Source: Archilochus colubris (Eukaryota; Chordata; Aves; Apodiformes; Trochilidae). From it: DNA of 64,000 bases. Position numbers and translations under genes: made by a program. The notes beneath the pieces are model-generated. The model was given only the letters and a program-made list of their open reading frames with translations, did not search any database and was not told the origin of the DNA. The DNA lies in assembly GCA_023079485.1 (NCBI GenBank), contig CM041115.1:41860305-41924304 (forward strand). The letters are read 5' to 3'. Shown here in pieces: positions 1 to 11,218 of this stretch (position 1 is the stretch's first letter; each line of letters opens with the position of its first letter).

Positions 1-1914
1 CATACGCCTTTGGGGAAACAATGAAAGAAGGTTTGCAACTTGTAAACCTCATTAATTGAGATCAAAGATTTTTTTCATTTATTTATACTGACTGTAATTA
101 CAAAGTTCTATAAATAGCACTATAAATATCCTAGAAAAATACAAAAAATATTATTTAAAAAATCTTAGTTTCTTTCAGAGCACTTTAATGAATTTTATAT
201 TCTCTCAAGGAGCTTTATCAAAGACGAAATTTTGGAAATAACTTTGTCAAAGCATTTACATGCACACACACAAGTACAGAAATTTCTAGTGCTTTCAGAG
301 ATCTGTTATATTTGGAAATATTACATGGATTTTTAGGTGTAATAGAAATTACCAAGGGCCTAATATTTCTTCGTCTACCATTCCATTTTTTGAATCATGA
401 TTTTTTAGGACCAGTTCCCAGTTTTTGGGAAACAGTTCTGTGATATTTTGGGTTCTATGTCCTTTACTTAGTGCTATATTGGAATTGAAACTTTTAGTAT
501 GTTTGTATCCAAAAATACTTTACTTTTATCGATTTTAATGTAAATTAATTTCCATGTTTCTTATTTATTTTTAATAGCCTATTGATGCATTGTATTGCAC
601 AATGCATCTGTCCAATGCATCTATCTTCCAAAAAAAAAAAACCAACAAAAAAAACACCACAACAAAAAACAACAGAAAACCAAAAGTATTTATTTTTGGC
701 TTACAGAGAAAAAACTTCTGATTAAAAATACATTACAATTTTACTGTCATTTTGATAAAATGAGGTGGGGGGGCAAGTAAAATAAAGAAAGGGAAAGAAT
801 GCATTTAGAATCCACTATGTAGCTTTATTATTCCACTAATTTCTAGTTGTGCTAGAACATAACAGGAGTAATGCATAACATTATGTATTTTAAAGGTGTG
901 TGCATCCTCTTGTAGAAGTAATACTCAAGTATCCTTACTGGTGGAAAAAGTAAATTAGTCCATTTTAAACAAAAGAATTAAAGATTTGGGGCTGGGATGT
1001 CATCATTCTTTTAAAAAAAACAAAACCAACCAGTTTATAGATTAAACCCTTAGTTTCCCAATTTGTGGGGGTCTTTTTGTCTTTTTTTTTTTTTTTTTGG
1101 TAGCTTCGTGTGGTTTTTTTCAGCAGGATTCATGTGATACCTTCTAAATTAAAGACAGATAAATGAAGCTGAATATATATTTTTTCAATATATATTTTCA
1201 ATAGTTTAAGAGAGTTTAGGTTTTTACTGTTTGAATTTTTAGCAGCAGATTTTTAGTACTTGCAAATATGAATTATTTTCAATTCAACACAGAGGTAAAG
1301 ATTCTATACTTCATTTCAGCTATGGCATGTCTCTAACACATTGGGGTTTTTCTGCTATAAACAAAATAGAAAGCTCTCCTTACTAATTACTTTCTAGTTC
1401 ATCTGTACAGGTGATTTATGAAATATAAATTGATATGTGCCCTGCTCAGGAGCTGCATGGTAATTTTATAAAAATACACTTTCAGATTCAGTGACATTGC
1501 CCTCTCTGGAGGGCACTCACCAACTTTAGATCAAATGGTCCTTTTAACATTCTCGCAGTTCACAGGTATAACATAGATTTTTAAATAGTTTACTGACCTT
1601 TTTCCAGCATCTGTGTAACTGTCTTGATAAAACAGCAGATTAGGTTTAGGGAGCACTACAAAACCAGAGGTGGTTTTGTGGTTATTCAACAAGATATGAT
1701 CCCGTAAACAAGAAGAAAGAATGCTAAACACTTTGAAAATTTTTCCTTTTTCCTTCTGTATTTTACCATGCCAGAGGGCAATAGCTTCTTTTCCATGTAT
1801 GCAGAGGAGCAAGGATGCTCTTTTCCTCTTTTCTATGTGTTATTATTTTTCTGTCTTTGTATATGAAAGAATTATTTATTATTTATAGAAAATGGAGATG
1901 AGAAGAATAGAAAG
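1..1914. other. AT-rich non-coding DNA, no gene seen
   Basis: No open frame here resembles a known protein and no recognisable transposon was found. The sequence is AT-rich and CpG-poor. It holds an A/C-rich low-complexity tract near 629-686, a T run near 1082-1098, and short CA and TA runs. It is most simply read as intergenic or deep intronic DNA. Confidence 0.6.
629..686. repeat. A/C-rich low-complexity tract
   Basis: An A-dominated tract interspersed with C, with blocks such as accaac, acaccacaac and aacaaaaaac. It accounts for the lysine/asparagine/glutamine-rich spurious reading frame here. Confidence 0.8.
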
Positions 1915-1917
1915 GAG

Positions 1918-2080
1918 AAAAAAAAAAAAAAAAAAAAAAAAAAAAGAATGCCAGTACACCCTCTCAGCCTCTCCTTCAAAAGAAGACAAGAACCCAAACC
2001 AAAAAAAAAGCACCAGAAAAACACACCAAAAAAAGCCAAAATGAACAAAACCACAATAAACCCCAAAACACTTATATTTC
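1918..2080. repeat. Poly(A) followed by A/C-rich low-complexity tract
   Basis: A run of about 28 A (1918-1945) is followed, after a short mixed stretch, by A/C-rich sequence to about 2080. It lies beside the 3' end of the minus-strand CR1 fragment that begins near 2148. On the minus strand it therefore reads as a T/G-rich tract shortly downstream of a CR1 tail. The poly-phenylalanine and lysine-rich frames in this interval are low-complexity translations, not genes. Confidence 0.8.
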
Positions 2081-2147
2081 TGTATAAACCTACATTTGAT
2101 TTCCACCTTAAGAACTGCATAGACTCTCTCTTTGATTCTCAAGAAGG

Positions 2148-2548
2148 TACAATAGAATCATACAATGCACCAGGTTGGAAGGGACCAATCAAGAACATCA
2201 TCTCCTGTGCCTGTGTAGGGCCCCAGTATCACACCATGTGCCTGAGAGCATCACCCAAATGCTTCTTGAACTTGGGCAGGTTTGGTGCTGTGACCACTTC
2301 CCTGGGGAGCTTGTTCCAGTGCTCAGCTGCCCTCTTTTCCTGATGTCTAACCTAAACCTTCCCTGATTCATCTTTCTGCCATTTCCCTGAGTTCTGTCTT
2401 TTGTCCCAGGAGTGCAGAAGTCAGAACCAGTCCCATCTCTTCCCCTCATGAGGAAGCTACAATGTATACTGCAATGAGGTCTCCCCCTCTGCCACCTTTT
2501 CTCTAAGCTGTACCATTCAAGTGACCTCAGCTGCTCCTCATCAAGAGC
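2148..2548 (-). mobile_element. CR1 non-LTR retrotransposon, 3' fragment
   Basis: In CR1 sense (minus strand) this is the 3' end of the element, starting in the end of ORF2 and running through the 3' UTR. On the plus strand it begins with a decayed octamer tail (atagaatcatacaatg) followed by the CR1 motif ggttggaagggacc. Then come the conserved landmarks cttgggcaggtttggtgctg, cttccctggggagcttgttc and atgaggtctcccc. It ends near ctcagctgctcctcat, so the copy is strongly 5'-truncated, as is usual for CR1. It shares the wording gccccagtatcacaccatgtg with the copy at 5.2 kb, so both belong to one older lineage. No coding capacity remains. Confidence 0.9.
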
Positions 2549-3008
2549 AACTATATAACATAATAGAACAGATGGAGGTTCGTAAAACAGTGGAAAACAT
2601 GCTCAAATTCATGGAGAATGTATGAATTATTGTATAAATGTCTTTATGAGGAAGTTTTGAAAAAAAGATTTACTTTATTAACAATATGAAAGAAATCATT
2701 GTTAAAAAAAATCACTATTGAGCTTTGGAGGGCAGACAGGGATTGTGTGTGTAATCATAGATTATCTTGTAGTGCAAGATCTAAGGGCATCATATTAAAC
2801 TAACAGGTGGATATTTCTTAGATTCAAACATAAACATTTCGCACAATAGGAAGGACATTCACATCCTTGTCAAAGGATGCAGTGTATTTGTAGGGCTTTC
2901 AAGGAGAATTGGACATTCTCTTAGAAGACAGATCAATTAGAAATGTGTAAATGGGCAGAAACACATGTAGGTGCAAAATCATGAGCTGAATCATCACCTG
3001 ATCCCACA
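2549..3008. other. Unassigned sequence between two CR1 pieces
   Basis: No gene or identifiable repeat. The stretch separates a minus-strand CR1 from a plus-strand CR1 fragment, and its last part (about 2750-3008) could be decayed repeat that I cannot assign. Confidence 0.4.
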
Positions 3009-3160
3009 TTTTGAGAGGTGGGCCCAGGTGAATCTCATGAGATTCAAGACCAACTGCAGAGTCCTGCACCTGGATTGGAACAATCCACACTATTAGTACA
3101 GGCTTGGGGATGAGGTTTTAGAAAGCAGCTCTGCAGAAAAGGACTTGGGGCCAGTAAAGA
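3009..3160 (+). mobile_element. CR1 internal fragment (ORF2 thumb / C-terminal part)
   Basis: A short plus-strand CR1 piece recognised from gagaggtgggcccaggtgaa, ctgcagagtcctgcacctgg, ttggaacaatccacactatt and cagaaaaggacttgggg. These correspond to the part of ORF2 just after the reverse-transcriptase palm: the R.WA..N..KFN.. region, the LHLG.NNP.Y.Y block and the EKDLG motif. It carries neither the CR1 5' end nor the octamer-tailed 3' end, so it is an orphan internal fragment. No frame is intact over its length. Confidence 0.85.
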
Positions 3161-5199
3161 CACTGTGGGATACCTGTCATACCTGTTAGGAGACTTCAGT
3201 GTGTTTACAAAGCATTGGTTCTCTTTCCTCTTTACACATTAGACCAGGGTAAAAGAAAGTTTAAATTATGAGTTTTGTGACAAGGCATATATTTGCGGAG
3301 CAGTACAGTGCTTCTTGTCTCAGGTATTGATCGAAAGCCCCTCTGCCTCATTACAACACATATAATAATTCACTAATTCTTTGAAGGGACAAGGTGTTTT
3401 GATAGTTTCTGTCAGTCCAAAGCAATTTGCGTTGCTCTATATAATCCGGTTGAATCAAAGTCTATCTTTCAGTTGTGTTTTGTTGTTAACCCATCTGCAG
3501 ATCTTTTTTTTTGAGAAGGAGTTATGAAGGATTGGTTCCTAGACCTTTCAAGGAAAGAGAGGAAAATTAATACATAATGCTTCCTAGAACACAAAAAGGG
3601 AAAGTTTACTAAGGCAAAAGCCAATTGCATGCTTATCCTTACCTTACACTTGCTCACTGTTGTTGCTAAGAAAATGGAAGTGAAGTTGATTCGGTTTCCT
3701 CACTGCCATACACTTTATCTGCTTTTGGTAAGGACACAGGTAAAAAAAATAACTGGGGATATAAGTAAATAGAGCATTTTGCCTGCGCTTCTAGAATTGA
3801 AGTATATGACTGAAGAAGAGAAAAGGTGCATCTATGCAGAAGCAGAATAGAAGAACAAAGCAGCAAGAAATGAAGAGAGCTCTAGCATATCCTTTCCTCT
3901 CTTGTATCAACAAGGCTAGCAAGGAGGAGAAAAGCAATTAAAAAAAGCTCCTTCCTAGAAAACCATCCCCAAACCAAAAAAATACAACCAAAAACCGACA
4001 GAAAAATTATCTGAAATTAAGGGACCTATCTCAACACTGGAATACTAGTTATTTTCTGTAATGACATTGAGACCGTTGCTTGAAAAACAAGTGAATTTTT
4101 ATAATCTGTTTCCTTTCTTGTCTGAATGCAGCAGCTATTTTGAGTATACACCTAGTCTGAAAAATCAATTAAAAAACATCTAGTCTGTAACTTCAGATTT
4201 GTATTGAGAAGTTCCTAATGTTATTAGAAAGGATTTCCTTCTCCTCCCCTTCATGTCTGAACATTTTATTATCTGCAGCATGGGGTCTCCTCTCACTCTA
4301 ACCTGTGCACACAGTTCCAACTAACGTTAATAATAATTCCTAGGGTAAAGTAGAAGAAAATGTACCACAGAAGTTTAATTTCTACAGCCTCAGATCTATC
4401 TACTGTTAATGGATTCTAGCCTTTGCCACAGTATGTAAGATTTACAGACTTTGAATGTAGAAATATGTCAAAGTCTTTTATTTGCCCTTTGTAAAAAAAA
4501 AAAAAATCATTATTTTAGTGCAGATGCTAGTAGTTTCACTAATTTTTATTTTTTAGGTGCTTTTCTAATTCCTTGAAGTTAGAGCTTTTTTTCAAATTTG
4601 GCTGATATTCTGGAATACAGTAAATTCTCATTGTGTACTATCTCTATTTGCTATGGGCTGTAAATCCCAAACTCACAACCTAGGATTAAGTGGGTAACTA
4701 GATATTAAGACTATGACAGTTTTATGCCAATATGATTTTTTTCTATGCTTGTGACTCTGGATAGAGGGAATTAAGAAGCAAAAGCCTTTTGAAACTGTAA
4801 ACACATAAATATTTCATAGAAAATAAGTTTTGATTGAAAACAGGTAAGCGACTTTGTTACTAGATCATTTAGAAATTACACCTCCGACAAGACTTAAACC
4901 TGAAACACTTAAAATTTTTAACCTTATACCTCTTTAATTTCTACCCTTTTCCCTATGAGAATCAAAAATCTGCACTTATCCTGAATTTTGCTTATCTTTA
5001 AACAGAAGCAGTGCTGAGTAAACAGAAAAAGTTGTTAGAAGTTGTTAGACTACAAACAAAAAAGTTGAAATAATGTAAGAAAGCAGAGGATTAATAACTG
5101 GGAACTGCTTGTACAGTTTCTGTGCTACTAATACTATCTACTTTTCTCTAAAACTGATTATCTATAAAATGAGTCTTTGCAATCATGCAATATGCTGAT
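3161..5199. other. AT-rich non-coding DNA, no gene seen
   Basis: I see no coding exon and no recognisable transposon. There is a 14-A run near 4493-4506 and a small tandem (aagttgttag twice near 5031-5050). Confidence 0.55.
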
Positions 5200-6055
5200 G
5201 TTCCACCAGGAAAATCAAGTCCATCTCCTTTCCTTGTGTAGGGCCCCAAGAATCACACTATGTGCCTGAGAGCACCATCCAAATGCTTCTTGAACTCAGG
5301 CAGGCTTGGTGCTGTGACCACTTCCCTGGGGAGCTTGTTCCAGTGTTCAGTTGCTCTCTGGGTGGAAAACATTTTCCTAATGTCTTCCCTGATTCAGCTT
5401 TCTGCCATTTCCCTGAGTTCTGTCTTTGGAGTGAAGAAATCAGAACCTGCCCCATCTCTTCCCCTCGTGACGAAGCCATATACTAAAATGAGGTCTCCCC
5501 TCAGCCTCCTTTTCTCCAAGCTGAGTAATCCAAGTGACCTCAGCCACTTCTCCTGTGTCATTGCTTCCAGTCCCTTCACCTCCTCTGGTTCTCATTTGGA
5601 CAGTCTCCAATAGCTTGATGTCTTTTTTACATTGTGGTGCTCAAAACTGCAATCAGAGCTCAAGGTGAGGCCACACCAGTGCAGAGTAGAGTGGGACAAT
5701 CACCTCCCTCAACTGGCTGGCCATGCTGTGCTTGATGGTCCCGAGGATGTGGTTGGCACTCCTGGCTGCCAGGGCACATTGCTGCCTCAAATTCAGTTTG
5801 CCATCCACCAGGATCCCCAGGTCCCTCTATGCCACACTGCTTTCCAGGCACTCATTCCCCAGTCTGTACTTACTGCTAAAGTTGCCCTGTCTCAGGTGCA
5901 GAACCCTGCCCTTGCCCTTGTTAAACATCATGTGGCTGGTGATTGTCCATCTCTCTAAGCTGTTGAAGTCTCTCTGCGGGGTCTGCCTGCCCTCAAGGGA
6001 GTTGACAGCTCCTCTCAATTTTTTATCAGCAAAAAACTTGCTTAGACATACAACG
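5200..6055 (-). mobile_element. CR1 non-LTR retrotransposon, 5'-truncated copy
   Basis: Minus-strand CR1 of the same older lineage as the copy at 2.15 kb. Plus-strand landmarks in order are tgtagggccccaagaatcac, cttccctggggagcttgttc, atgaggtctcccctcagcct, tgcagagtagagtgggacaa, ccctcaactggctggccatg, atccccaggtccctctatg, ctcaggtgcagaaccctgcc and cttgttaaacatcatgtggc. They run from the 3' UTR back through the ORF2 C-terminus to about acttgcttagacatacaac. The octamer tail and most of the first ~50 bases of the 3' end are missing or eroded. Open frames of 108-117 codons inside it are shadows of the degenerate element. Confidence 0.92.
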
Positions 6056-7763
6056 TGACCTTAACATGTAAATAAGAGAGAATTTTATGTCAATTTTATA
6101 CTAACAGACCTGTTCATGTCAGTATGTTCTCCTGCATCAATAACATAGACACCAGAAGAAAGAACATCACAGCCATTTGGTAAAATGGCTGAGTACACCG
6201 CTGTAGTGAGTACAGAAAATGGATTATTCTCTTGCTAGTCCTTGACAGGCTTGATTTCTGTTTTGTTAAGGGAAAAATGTAAATATGGTTGACTAGTATT
6301 ATTAAGGAACAATTAAAACAAATATTGCTCAGAACAGTTGAAAGCATCTAAATAATTTGAGGATTTTAATTCCCTCAGATTTGGTTACTTTTCTTTCCTC
6401 TCCAAGAAGGTAATCTCTGTGTATTGACCTAGAATAATATATAATGTTTACATCTTTTCTTACCAAATTAGACAAATAGAAATTATTGCAATTTATTTTG
6501 TTCTGCTGAAGTAGGAAGTTACCTCATTATTAAAACTTTTAAATCTCTCATCAATCTTGACAGACTAGTGGCAAACTCAGCTAACAAAATGAGATAAATC
6601 ACAGCAACTCTGAATTAAAATGGCTCAGTGAACAAAATTCTGCTGTTTATTCACTGAAAATTATTATATTGACTAGCTTTACATTTAGCATATATCTTCC
6701 TCAGATACATCAAGACTTGTAGTTGAAAGCAGTTATTAAAAACCCAAGGTGTGATAGTTTTATTGTAGTTGTATTGTATTGTAGTTGTAGCAGGAAAAAT
6801 TATTTGGTTCCTAATCCTACTCCAAACATGGTATTTTTTAAATAATCCTTTTTAAAGCCCATTTTATTTCATTACAGTGTTTGTTCATAGGCTTTTTCAT
6901 GTTATTAACTTTAGAGAATATAATCAAATAATAATGAACTTTTGACTGAAGACTAACTTTGGGCTATTGCTGCAATTCTTAGTATATCCTCCACTGCATT
7001 ACAAAATTTTAATTCACTTCCCTTTGCTTTACATAGATAGCAAAGTTTTGTTTGTTTGTTTGTTTTTCCCTTGAAAATATCCAATTAAAAATGAGCCGCA
7101 AATCAGCTTGTCATTCTTTGCTTGGTAAGGATGCTCTGGTATTCTGGGCACTTTATGCTTTGTTTTCTGTAGCAAGAAATATTATCATTTCTGAAATTTA
7201 TCTGGAAATTTTCCTTGCAGTATAGTCTATGTCATATTTGTACTTGGGCTTGTTAGAGATTCTCAGTGAATCATTTTTCTATATTGTATGTCTTTTTTTA
7301 TCACACTGTGCTTATGAGATCATCAGAACACCAGCCTGGAAATAAATCTTTATGTGAACCTATATGGATATTATTAATTTTCTGTTGAAATTAATGGGAT
7401 TAGACATAATCTGTAAGTAATTCTTCTGAAAGACAAGAAAGACACCCTTTAACCAAGTAATAATACAATATTAAAATGTTTGTGATACAGTCAGTGTTAC
7501 AGAATATTAAGGATTCTCTCTATGAAGCCCTTTCTAGTTGAAATATATGACCAATGAATTTTTTAAATATGTAAATCTGTGATGAATTGCAGGGATACAG
7601 AAGTTTTGAATGTTATAGCATCTGTACTTCTTTGGTACTGTCTTTGCTGTCACCATTTGCTACATACAAGAAAATTAGTAATAGGCAATAATTATATATG
7701 TTTATAAACAGAACCAAAAATGTAATTGTTTTTATAGTAACCAATGTATGCACATCTAACTCT

Positions 7764-7787
7764 GGGGGGGAGGAGGGGGGGAAAGGG
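7764..7787 (+). other. G-rich tract, potential G-quadruplex
   Basis: Two runs of seven G separated by aggag-type spacing are followed by aaaggg, all on the plus strand and embedded in AT-rich DNA. The longer runs can each be split, so four or more G-triplets with short loops are available. That fits the standard G-quadruplex sequence rule. There is no nearby gene to tie it to. Confidence 0.6.
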
Positions 7788-8070
7788 CATTCTTATGCAT
7801 TTTTAATGTTATACTCTATATAGTTCTATATTATCCACATGTAAAACACCTGAATTAATTGCAATGCATGAATTTCTTTTAACATTTAAAGTATTACAGA
7901 GAAATTTTAATGGAAAAGAGAAATTCTCATTTCTTTAAAGTGATAGGTGCTTGCTGGTTGTCAGGACATGGCTAATCTTAGTGTGGGACTGGTAAAATAA
8001 GTGCTAAGTATGTATAGTGGATGAATATACATAATAACGCATCATTTTAATAATCTCAGAAGAGCCATTA

Positions 8071-8109
<39 letters not shown>

Positions 8110-8113
8110 TATT
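8071..8113. repeat. (TTA)n microsatellite
   Basis: About eleven uninterrupted TTA units (8071-8104), then an interruption and further ATT units. The near-perfect purity suggests it may be length-variable. Confidence 0.95.
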
Positions 8114-10929
8114 TGAAAGAACCACTGACACCTTTGTGTTATAAGACTTTTAAATCGTTCATGGGAATTATTTCATCATACAAGCTGAGTTGTGAAATTT
8201 AATGAGGCTGTTAAAGTGTATTTTCTTTTTTATGTTGAAATTACTGGGAGATAAACAAATATTCCATCCACTCTCCACTAGACCTGATTTTGATACAAAA
8301 AGTAAATTGAAAGAAAGTTGATCTGCTGTTTATCCAAAGTGGTGAAACAAATTTTAGAAAATTTATAATTGTATATAAAACAGCTGTTGTTCAGAAATAC
8401 TTAAGATGTTACACAAGAAATAGGATTATAAATTCAATGCTAAAGACCTTAATGCTCTATTTATACCAGACTTACACTATTCTTATGTATAGTGATTCAG
8501 TTTTTGATAACGGGGACTGAACATTTCCCTTAAAAAAATAAATTATTCTCACCTACAGTGCATAGAAAACATTAAATTTATCCCTATGTGACAAAAAGAA
8601 TTATGTATCAATGTACTATTCAAGGATCTGATAAAATCTTTTCTGTTTGTAACATTTTGGGAAAATCTTTTACATTAAACAGAGCTTTGAAGCTTATTCT
8701 TTGGACAATATGTGGGCCAATATCTGCCTGCTCCCTAGTTTAAGTAAAGTTATGAGATACTGGGACATACATAATATCAACAAAATCAATTAATATTTAT
8801 TCTATTTGATGCAAGAATGTGAAGTATGTCAAGACCCACAGCTCTATACCCACCAATATCTGAAGAGCTTCATTTCCATAGCATTTTTCATAGTCTAAAA
8901 TAATGGGATACTGAGATAGCAAGCTTTTCTTGTATAGCTGTATGTTCCTAAAATTATAAGTAGAATATCCATCTCTTCTTTCTGATTTATGCAGAAATAC
9001 ATATAAGCATTTATTGTGGGAAACACCAAATAAGCTAGAATGGAAAAATATAATTTGCTTGTTTTGTTTTGTTTTAGTAGTTTGTTTCAAAATTTGGATA
9101 TATAAAGATAAATTTCAGTACAAAACTGTATTACTTGTTTTATAAAAAACTTGCAGTCATTTTGAATACATGGAATGTTTTTTCCTGGTTTTGTCACCTA
9201 TTTAATTAATTCTGGATTTGCATGCTTAAAACAAAAAGAACCCATACACAACTTTGAAAGAAACCATTTTCCCCTACCTAATAGTTTAAATCTTTTCTTA
9301 TTATATGTTTTAAAGCTATAATTTGTCTGGGAACAAAGCAATGCTCAGAATTTCTGTGGATCTTGAACTGAACAAAAGAGCCACACAATATTTTTGTTAA
9401 AATCTAAAATACATTTCGTAGTGAGACCTTTTATAAATTCTGGCATAATTTTGGAAAGATTGGCTTTTTAGAAAAATAAAATGTGATTTTGAAGATGACA
9501 AACTGTTTTTAAAATATTTCTGAAAGACTCTATGGTTTAACCCACAGAAAAATGCAGGTTTAAATATTTTAAAATCTACTCTGATTTGTTGTAATTGTAG
9601 TGTAAAAGTTTCCTTTCATTTCTACCACGGATATTTGACATCATCTGCAAAGACAGACCTGCTCTGTAACTTTTGTCCAGTTATGAACTGTTACCTCTTT
9701 ACAATAAATGGTCAGATATTTCTCCAAGCGTACCTTGGTAAGAGCTGAGATCAAGTACATTTTTACTTTTTTTTTTTTTCTAATCTTCAGGACTGAATTC
9801 TGGAATGTAATTCTGACTTTAAATTAACTTCATTTTTCTAATAATTTTATCTAAATGAGTGTATAAATTGGCTTTCGTGGTGCAGTTTAAATATTGCTGT
9901 GTTTTTTATTTATCCTCAAGTTTAAGTAACTCTTATAACCTGAAAGCTGAAATAAACTATTTTCTACACGTTTATAATAATTTCTTTGTACATATATGCA
10001 AATGTCGTCAAAAAGAAAAGCAAATCTCATACAACTAGAGACATTAGTTTTACAAAACTAATAAATTCTGCATTACTCTGTGTCTTCTCCTAAGAAAGCC
10101 TGTTCTTATTTATATGTTCAAACTATCTTTTGTCCAGAAAAAGTAAGTCCTTGTTTAAAGAATTGGCAATTACCTTGACACTGCAGGAATGCTTTTTAAT
10201 GCTATCAAATGCTGAGAATTCTTCTAAAGATACTGAGTTAGAAACAGAATCTTTTGAAGACTGATATGGACATGTTGTATGGAAAACAGGTTTAGAGGTA
10301 GCAGCATAGGGATTTTAAAGCTGAGAGGTGATGAAGACTCTTACTTGGCTTGTTAGCAAACTGTTTCTTCCTTCCCTGATTCTGAGAGATTTGTTCACTG
10401 TCTTATTTCTTATTTTATAATTGCATTACCTTTCTCCTCCCACTTTGTATGTTTGAAAGCCTCTTGTTCTGAAAAAAACACTTCTACCTAACTCCTATTT
10501 TCCTCATTCTCAGGAAACTCTCTTTGTGTATCTCTTGCTTCCAAGACATTATAATGACTTATGATTGCAACAGTAAGCACTGAACCCTGCACAAATATTT
10601 CAAAATTAAAGAAAATAATCTTAAAAAAATTTACACAGTACTAAATATACTTCATTAATCACTAATATTTGATGGAAGTAACAACTTACACCAGGTATCT
10701 TTTCCGAAGTGCGTTCTTATGTACAGTTTTACTAACTTTTTCCTATTCTCTGTCCCTAAGTGTCTATTGCCAGAACCTAAATTGTGTCGCCACAAGGTAA
10801 AATAATAAGTCAGAGAAAAATGCCTCTCCATGTCTCGGATCTTTTATATAAAGCTTTAGCAGAAGTGGAATGCCATCAATCTGGAATCTAGGAATCTCTT
10901 GGTGTTTTCTGTGTCAAGGGCACATTTCT

Positions 10930-11216
10930 AGCTTAACCTGCATCCTCCCGTAGCCTTCTGTTCAAAGCTATTTGCAGTGGATAATGCCCAGCATGGATAA
11001 TATACCTGACATTGTTCCTCCTCCAATCCAGGATTTTGCACTTTCTTTTGTTGAGCTAACTGTATGAGGTTGCAATCAGCAAATTCCTCCAACTTACCAA
11101 GTCCCTCTGGATGGTTGCACAGATGTCCAGCATATCAGACAGTCCTCCTAGTCTTGTATCATCAGCAAATATTTTAAAGCCACTCTGTCTTATCATCCAG
11201 ATCATTAATAAAGATA
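10930..11216 (-). mobile_element. Outer CR1, left arm (interrupted copy)
   Basis: Old, diverged minus-strand CR1. Landmarks on the plus strand are aatccaggattttgcacttt, aagtccctctggatggttg, cttgtatcatcagcaaatat and catccagatcattaataaag. The match stops at 'aataaagatag' near 11216, the point where a CR1 of this orientation would continue with 'tttaacagaactgg'. That continuation is found 1.44 kb further on at 12661 ('atatttaacatagttggacc'), beyond a complete opposite-strand CR1. The left boundary near 10930 is approximate because the copy is eroded. Confidence 0.85.
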
Positions 11217-11218
11217 GT

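Larger units (their letters stand above)
6056..10929. other. AT-rich non-coding DNA, no gene seen
   Basis: A long single-copy-looking stretch with no exon or recognisable transposon. It holds a G-rich tract at 7764-7787 and a (TTA)n microsatellite at 8071-8113, both listed separately, plus several short T runs. A 97-codon minus-strand frame at 8797-9090 is no longer than chance frames elsewhere in the window. Confidence 0.55.

Noticed and set aside
1872..2142. Phenylalanine-rich frames as membrane proteins
   Set aside because: They translate a poly(A)/A-C-rich tract in reverse. The hydrophobicity is a composition artefact.
8797..9090. 97-codon minus-strand open frame as a gene
   Set aside because: Length is within what AT-rich non-coding DNA in this window produces by chance. 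The composition is biased by a CAAAACAAAAC stretch at its start, and no domain or splice context was recognised.
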